A stretch of 7,874 nt of DNA from an uncultured Lachnospiraceae bacterium (GTDB lineage: Bacteria > Bacillota > Clostridia > Lachnospirales > Lachnospiraceae), in the NCBI GenBank assembly GCA_934394615.1, contig CAKRRJ010000097.1, positions 1 through 7,874 of the forward strand, in the 5' to 3' direction. Below, one piece after another: positions 5,382 to 7,874 of this stretch (position 1 is the first letter of the stretch; every line of letters starts with the position of its first letter). Under the pieces are notes generated by a model that was not told where the DNA came from, made no database searches, and was given only the letters and a program-made list of their open reading frames with translations. Position numbers and translations under genes: made by a program.

Positions 5382-6971
5382 TTAGTCTTTCTCGTACTTC
5401 TCAATCAGGCACTGGTGTTCTTTGCTGTTTTTATTGTAGTTGATTCCCACAAGCAGTATCTCACCAGTATAGTTCAAAATCGAAGAAGGATACTTCTTAT
5501 TCTTAATCTGCATCATTGCGGTTTGTGCGTTCTGGTTCCATTTTAGTTCTACAATCAATGCAGGATAATCATTTTTGTACTCTGGCTTTGGTACAAACAC
5601 GAAGTCAGCAAACCCTCGTCCTGTCGGCAGTTCACGAATTGGCTTGAAATAGTACTGCATTGCACTCAGATATGCAATCGCCAGCACGCTGCTTAACGAA
5701 TTTTCATTGTGATACTGGATGATCGATGCATATTCATCGTGAATTTTCTCAATTTGTGCAGCGACCGCTGTGCCATCCATATCCAATGTGGCATCGAGCA
5801 AACGTTCCGATTCCTGCTGGAAAGTTAACATTTCATTCCAAGATCTGCTTGCAACCGCTGTTGTCAGTTCCTGACGAATTTCCTCATTTGGTACAAAGGC
5901 TGTCTTTCTGGTTTCATTATAGCCAAGATAGCCAAGATGAATCATATAAGTCAGCACATCATCCTTGCTCCTGATATTGACTGTATCATTCTTAAAGGTT
6001 GCCGTGTTGACCTTTACCTCTGCGCCAGAAAGCATCTCAATGATAGCTGTCTTCAGCCCATCATAATTCATATTGATGAGTGGCACAATCGCATCATAAG
6101 ACGCTGTCTCTGACCAGTAACTCTTAAAATCCCCTCTCAGCATTACACTGACAACCGCTCTGGGATTATAAACCTGATAATCTTTCAAAAGATAGCCATC
6201 ATACCACCGCTTTACTTCATCGAAATTCCGATGATACTCTTCCGCCAGCTTTTCAACTTCGTCCTCGGTAAAGCCAATGTACGGTGCCAGTTCACTTGCG
6301 CTCAACATTGTAAACTCATCAAAATTATTTAATGCAGACTGAGTTTTTTCTTTTTTGATTGGAAGGATGCCTGTAAGGTATACAAGCTGGATATATTTCG
6401 TAGGTTCTATTCCCTTAAACATCCCGCACAGAAAAGTAATATAATCATCCTGGACTTTATTATTCATTGCCGCATCTCGGATCAGGACATCCCACTCATC
6501 AATGATAACCACAAACTTCTGCCCGGTTTTATCTTTGATTCTTGAGAGAGCATCCGATAAACGAGACACTTCTGGCGGCAGTGCTCCCGGATAAATCTCA
6601 CGCAGCTCGCCCAACACTGAGTTTGCGACAAAATCGACCACTTGATCTACATCATCGCAGTTTGATAAAAACCACTGGATATCAATATGGATTACATCAT
6701 ACTTATTAAGATGCTTCTTAAAGTCCTCATTTTTTCCTATCTTCAATTTAGAGAACAGTTTCTCTGAATCTGCACCTTTACTGTAATAAGCCGCAAGCAT
6801 ATTCGCTGCATAAGACTTTCCAAATCGGCGCGGACGGCTATTGCAAATGTAAGCATCTGTCGTATCAAGAACACGGTTTGTGTACTCAATCAAACCAGTT
6901 TTATCCACATAAATTCTGGAGTTAAGAGCAACCTGAAACGCACTATTATCCGGATTAACAAATCTTCCCAA
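5382..6971 (-). CDS. AAA-ATPase-like protein with C-terminal PD-(D/E)XK domain
   Basis: A 529-aa cytoplasmic protein of the AAA-ATPase_like / PDDEXK_9 type (formerly DUF1703), abundant in Bacteroidetes and Clostridia and of unknown physiological role. The N-terminal conserved block FVNPDNSAFQ...YVDKTGLIEY (residues 4-30) is followed by the family's variant Walker A, RPRRFGKS, at 46-53 and Walker B FVVIIDEWD at 153-161. A TGILPIKKEK segment at 200-209 and KRWYDGY...VYNPRAVV (254-274) are also typical. The C-terminal nuclease-like core has GRGFADFVFVP (Asp456), then ALIVELKW with Glu475 and Lys477, and MMQIKNKKY (Gln488), all in the order expected of a PD-(D/E)XK fold, so the catalytic residues appear intact. 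The length is normal for the family and both ends look complete. The start is a TTG at 6971 with AAAGGAG ten bases upstream; no in-frame ATG is near. It follows the YHYH gene by 17 nt and is probably co-transcribed with it. Confidence 0.92.
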   Translation of the reverse strand: MGRFVNPDNSAFQVALNSRIYVDKTGLIEYTNRVLDTTDAYICNSRPRRFGKSYAANMLAAYYSKGADSEKLFSKLKIGKNEDFKKHLNKYDVIHIDIQWFLSNCDDVDQVVDFVANSVLGELREIYPGALPPEVSRLSDALSRIKDKTGQKFVVIIDEWDVLIRDAAMNNKVQDDYITFLCGMFKGIEPTKYIQLVYLTGILPIKKEKTQSALNNFDEFTMLSASELAPYIGFTEDEVEKLAEEYHRNFDEVKRWYDGYLLKDYQVYNPRAVVSVMLRGDFKSYWSETASYDAIVPLINMNYDGLKTAIIEMLSGAEVKVNTATFKNDTVNIRSKDDVLTYMIHLGYLGYNETRKTAFVPNEEIRQELTTAVASRSWNEMLTFQQESERLLDATLDMDGTAVAAQIEKIHDEYASIIQYHNENSLSSVLAIAYLSAMQYYFKPIRELPTGRGFADFVFVPKPEYKNDYPALIVELKWNQNAQTAMMQIKNKKYPSSILNYTGEILLVGINYNKNSKEHQCLIEKYEKD

Positions 6972-6981
6972 GACTCTCAGA

Positions 6982-6988
6982 CTCCTTT
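6982..6988 (-). promoter_or_regulatory. Ribosome binding site deciding the TTG start
   Basis: AAAGGAG directly abuts the TAG stop of the YHYH gene and lies ten bases ahead of the TTG at 6971-6969. Its presence supports the unusual start codon and suggests that translation of the ATPase gene is coupled to that of the gene before it. Confidence 0.7.
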
Positions 6989-7609
6989 CTAGTGTACCCT
7001 TTCTTCCTTGCAGCCCGTCTGCACATAATGATCATAGTAGGCTTTCAAATCATCGCCAAAGGCAGCACTTAAATCCTCATTATGCTCTTTATAAGAATTC
7101 ACATCAAACTCTTCATTTCCGCGGCGTCCTTCCTGCATGCCGCTATTATAAAAGTGCTCAAAGAGTTTCAGCTTATCGCTGCCAATTGCGGATTGAAGGT
7201 CGCTGTTATGGCTGTAGTAATAATCTGCGTCAAATACGGCCTGATAGGAATCCATCAAATCAGCAGTAACGGAAACTGTATTTGCAGTGGAAGTGCTTCC
7301 TGACGAAGAACCAGAGCTCTTTCCAGAGGAACTGTTTCCAGACGATTTAGAAGCCGTGCTCTGCCTGGCCCCCGACTTGTAAGGACATACCCCGTTTGGA
7401 TGAAGGTGTGCCGGATAACCTCCGCAGTGGTAATGGTAGCTGCCAAGACCGCTTTTGTTTTTGTTATCACGGTGTCCGCCATTGGAATCGGTTCGCCCAG
7501 AATGCGCCTCTGCGATAATCATGGTATCTGTGCCCGGGATCACCGGAGCAGCAGTGCTGATAACAAGACATGACAAAAGCAAAGATACATGTTTTTTCAA
7601 TTTTCTCAT
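6989..7609 (-). CDS. Secreted YHYH-domain protein with two C-terminal repeats
   Basis: A 206-aa exported protein. Residues 1-36 form a signal peptide: RKLKK charged start, a hydrophobic core VSLLLSCLVISTAAPV, and a likely cleavage after AEA at about residue 35. The mature protein opens with HSGRTDSNGGHRD and then the YHYH core: SYHYHC at 57-62, HLHPNG at 68-73 and CPY at 75-77. The histidine cluster suggests metal binding and Cys62/Cys75 could form a disulphide; the biochemical role is not known. A Ser/Gly-rich linker (about 84-107) leads to two roughly 40-residue repeats, beginning FDADYYYSHNSDL (126-138) and FDVNSYKEHNEDL (168-180), each ending with an HF/HY..(S/T)G..E.R element. Such repeats (YY...N.DL..AFG...HY...G..EGR) are seen in secreted clostridial proteins. 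The ATG at 7609 is preferred over an upstream TTG because GGAGGGGG lies just before it and the signal peptide then starts normally. Confidence 0.88.
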   Translation of the reverse strand: MRKLKKHVSLLLSCLVISTAAPVIPGTDTMIIAEAHSGRTDSNGGHRDNKNKSGLGSYHYHCGGYPAHLHPNGVCPYKSGARQSTASKSSGNSSSGKSSGSSSGSTSTANTVSVTADLMDSYQAVFDADYYYSHNSDLQSAIGSDKLKLFEHFYNSGMQEGRRGNEEFDVNSYKEHNEDLSAAFGDDLKAYYDHYVQTGCKEERVH

Positions 7610-7640
7610 TAAAAAGTCCCCCTCCAACTAAGATATTTTA

Positions 7641-7646
7641 ATTATA
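7641..7646 (-). promoter_or_regulatory. Probable -10 of the YHYH/ATPase unit
   Basis: A consensus TATAAT on the minus strand lies 31 bases before the ATG at 7609 in a very AT-rich stretch. The hexamer 17 bases further upstream (CCCACT) is a poor -35, so the promoter may be weak, activator-dependent or read by another sigma factor. Confidence 0.4.
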
Positions 7647-7692
7647 CTATAAATGATTGGAAAAGTGGGAAAAATCAAAAACAATCTTGGGA

Positions 7693-7707
7693 TTTGAAAC
7701 TTTCAAA
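7693..7707. repeat. Inverted repeat between divergent promoters
   Basis: TTTGAAA and TTTCAAA form a 7-bp perfect inverted repeat around a single central C. It sits between the minus-strand -10 at 7641-7646 and the plus-strand promoter at 7732-7760, where an operator acting on either side would be placed. The sequence is simple, so chance is a real alternative. Confidence 0.25.
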
Positions 7708-7731
7708 AGCTGAAAATATTTTTTGAAGTTG

Positions 7732-7760
7732 TTGCATTTTCGGTGATTTTTGAATATACT
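7732..7760 (+). promoter_or_regulatory. Plus-strand promoter for the right-edge transcript
   Basis: TTGCAT (7732-7737) and TATACT (7755-7760) are separated by exactly 17 bases, with four and five matches to the sigma-70/sigma-A consensus. Transcription would begin near 7767, right at the first hairpin of the candidate structured RNA. It is divergent from every gene in the window. Confidence 0.6.
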
Positions 7761-7794
7761 ATAAGCAAGCTAACAGCTTGCCGGTCATCACGGC

Positions 7795-7814
7795 TAGAAT
7801 ATGATGAACGTGTA
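7795..7814 (+). repeat. Module copy 1: TAGAATAT-GATGA-ACGTGTA
   Basis: First of two 20-bp modules, matching the second (7852-7871) at all 15 bases of the two flanking blocks. The central five bases are GATGA and pair with TCATC at 7785-7789 on the left. Confidence 0.6.
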
Positions 7815-7851
7815 TGTTTAGCTTCCGCAAGCGACGGGGTGCTGCAAAGCG

Positions 7852-7871
7852 TAGAATATCGCTTACGTGTA
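7852..7871 (+). repeat. Module copy 2: TAGAATAT-CGCTT-ACGTGTA
   Basis: Second module, offset by 57 bp from the first. The central five bases are CGCTT, quite unlike those of copy 1, yet they again complement the immediate left flank (AAGCG, 7847-7851). Conserved loop and tail with a changed but still paired stem is what a repeated RNA domain would show. Confidence 0.6.
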
Positions 7872-7874
7872 GGA

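Larger units (their letters stand above)
7765..7874 (+). ncRNA. Candidate structured RNA or leader (5' part), unidentified
   Basis: No reading frame with start signals is visible, but local pairing is dense. GCAAGC (7765-7770) pairs with GCTTGC (7776-7781) over a TAACA loop. TCATC (7785-7789) pairs with GATGA (7803-7807). AAGCG (7847-7851) pairs with CGCTT (7860-7864) over an 8-base loop. CCGCAAGC (7825-7832) could alternatively pair with GCTTG-CGG (7776-7784, one bulged base), competing with the first hairpin. The last two hairpins carry TAGAATAT in the loop and are followed directly by ACGTGTA. A promoter ends a few bases upstream, consistent with transcription starting here. I do not recognise it as a known riboswitch, 6S, SRP, tmRNA or RNase P RNA. 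It could be a free-standing RNA, a 5' leader of a gene outside the window, or a recombination or binding site read as DNA. It runs off the end of the window. Confidence 0.45.

Noticed and set aside
7255..7482. Minus-strand open frame inside the YHYH gene
   Set aside because: It overlaps a gene with a signal peptide and conserved motifs, in another frame, and has no start signals of its own.
7765..7781. GCAAGC-TAACA-GCTTGC hairpin as a rho-independent terminator
   Set aside because: Neither strand has a proper T run after the stem, and no gene ends here in either direction within the window.
7795..7871. CRISPR array
   Set aside because: There are only two copies, the repeat is interrupted by a variable core, and no cas gene is present; the pairing pattern fits hairpins better.

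Overview
The window looks like an accessory region from a Gram-positive gut anaerobe, most likely a Lachnospiraceae-type Clostridium relative. The grounds are AGGAGG-type ribosome binding sites, TTG/GTG starts, a YHYH-domain secreted protein with clostridial-style C-terminal repeats, an AAA-ATPase-like/PD-(D/E)XK protein, and a remnant of a family-3 solute-binding domain of the kind found in Lachnospiraceae sensor proteins. This taxonomic call is inference from protein style. All recognisable protein-coding genes lie on the minus strand, so the biological order runs from right to left.

Right end (about 7610-7874): a divergent intergenic region. A weakly supported minus-strand -10 serves the YHYH gene. 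A good plus-strand promoter (TTGCAT-17-TATACT) points out of the window. Downstream of it, 7765-7871 holds a run of short hairpins, including two copies of a 20-nt module (TAGAATAT-N5-ACGTGTA). The N5 parts differ between copies, yet each can pair with its own upstream flank. I read this as the 5' part of an unidentified structured RNA or leader.

Middle right (5382-7609): a tight two-gene unit, a secreted YHYH-domain protein followed after 17 nt by a 529-aa AAA-ATPase-like protein with a C-terminal PD-(D/E)XK nuclease-like domain and a TTG start.

Middle left (240-5311): a collinear block behind a good promoter (TTGTAC-17-TATAAT). It encodes a HEPN-like protein broken by a frameshift, a ParA/KGGVGR-like ATPase missing its N-terminal P-loop, a fragment resembling a second P-loop NTPase, and an apparently intact 1237-aa NACHT (STAND) NTPase with a strong AGGAGG site. 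This looks like a conflict/defence-type operon whose three leading genes have decayed while the large NACHT gene stayed open. NACHT proteins in bacteria include anti-phage sensors; a defence role here is inference from family and context.

Left end (1-256): the NACHT gene runs out of frame into a 54-codon remnant of a solute-binding domain, which supplies its last codons and stop codon. That remnant itself stops abruptly near position 95, just before a promoter, ribosome binding site and start codon of another gene that leaves the window. Its first residues (MNTSNITNYKP) vaguely resemble the start of IS607-type TnpA. The left end therefore shows two successive breakpoints in one older gene.

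No tRNA, rRNA, CRISPR array or convincing rho-independent terminator was seen. The only gene-free stretch near 300 bases is 7610-7874, described above.
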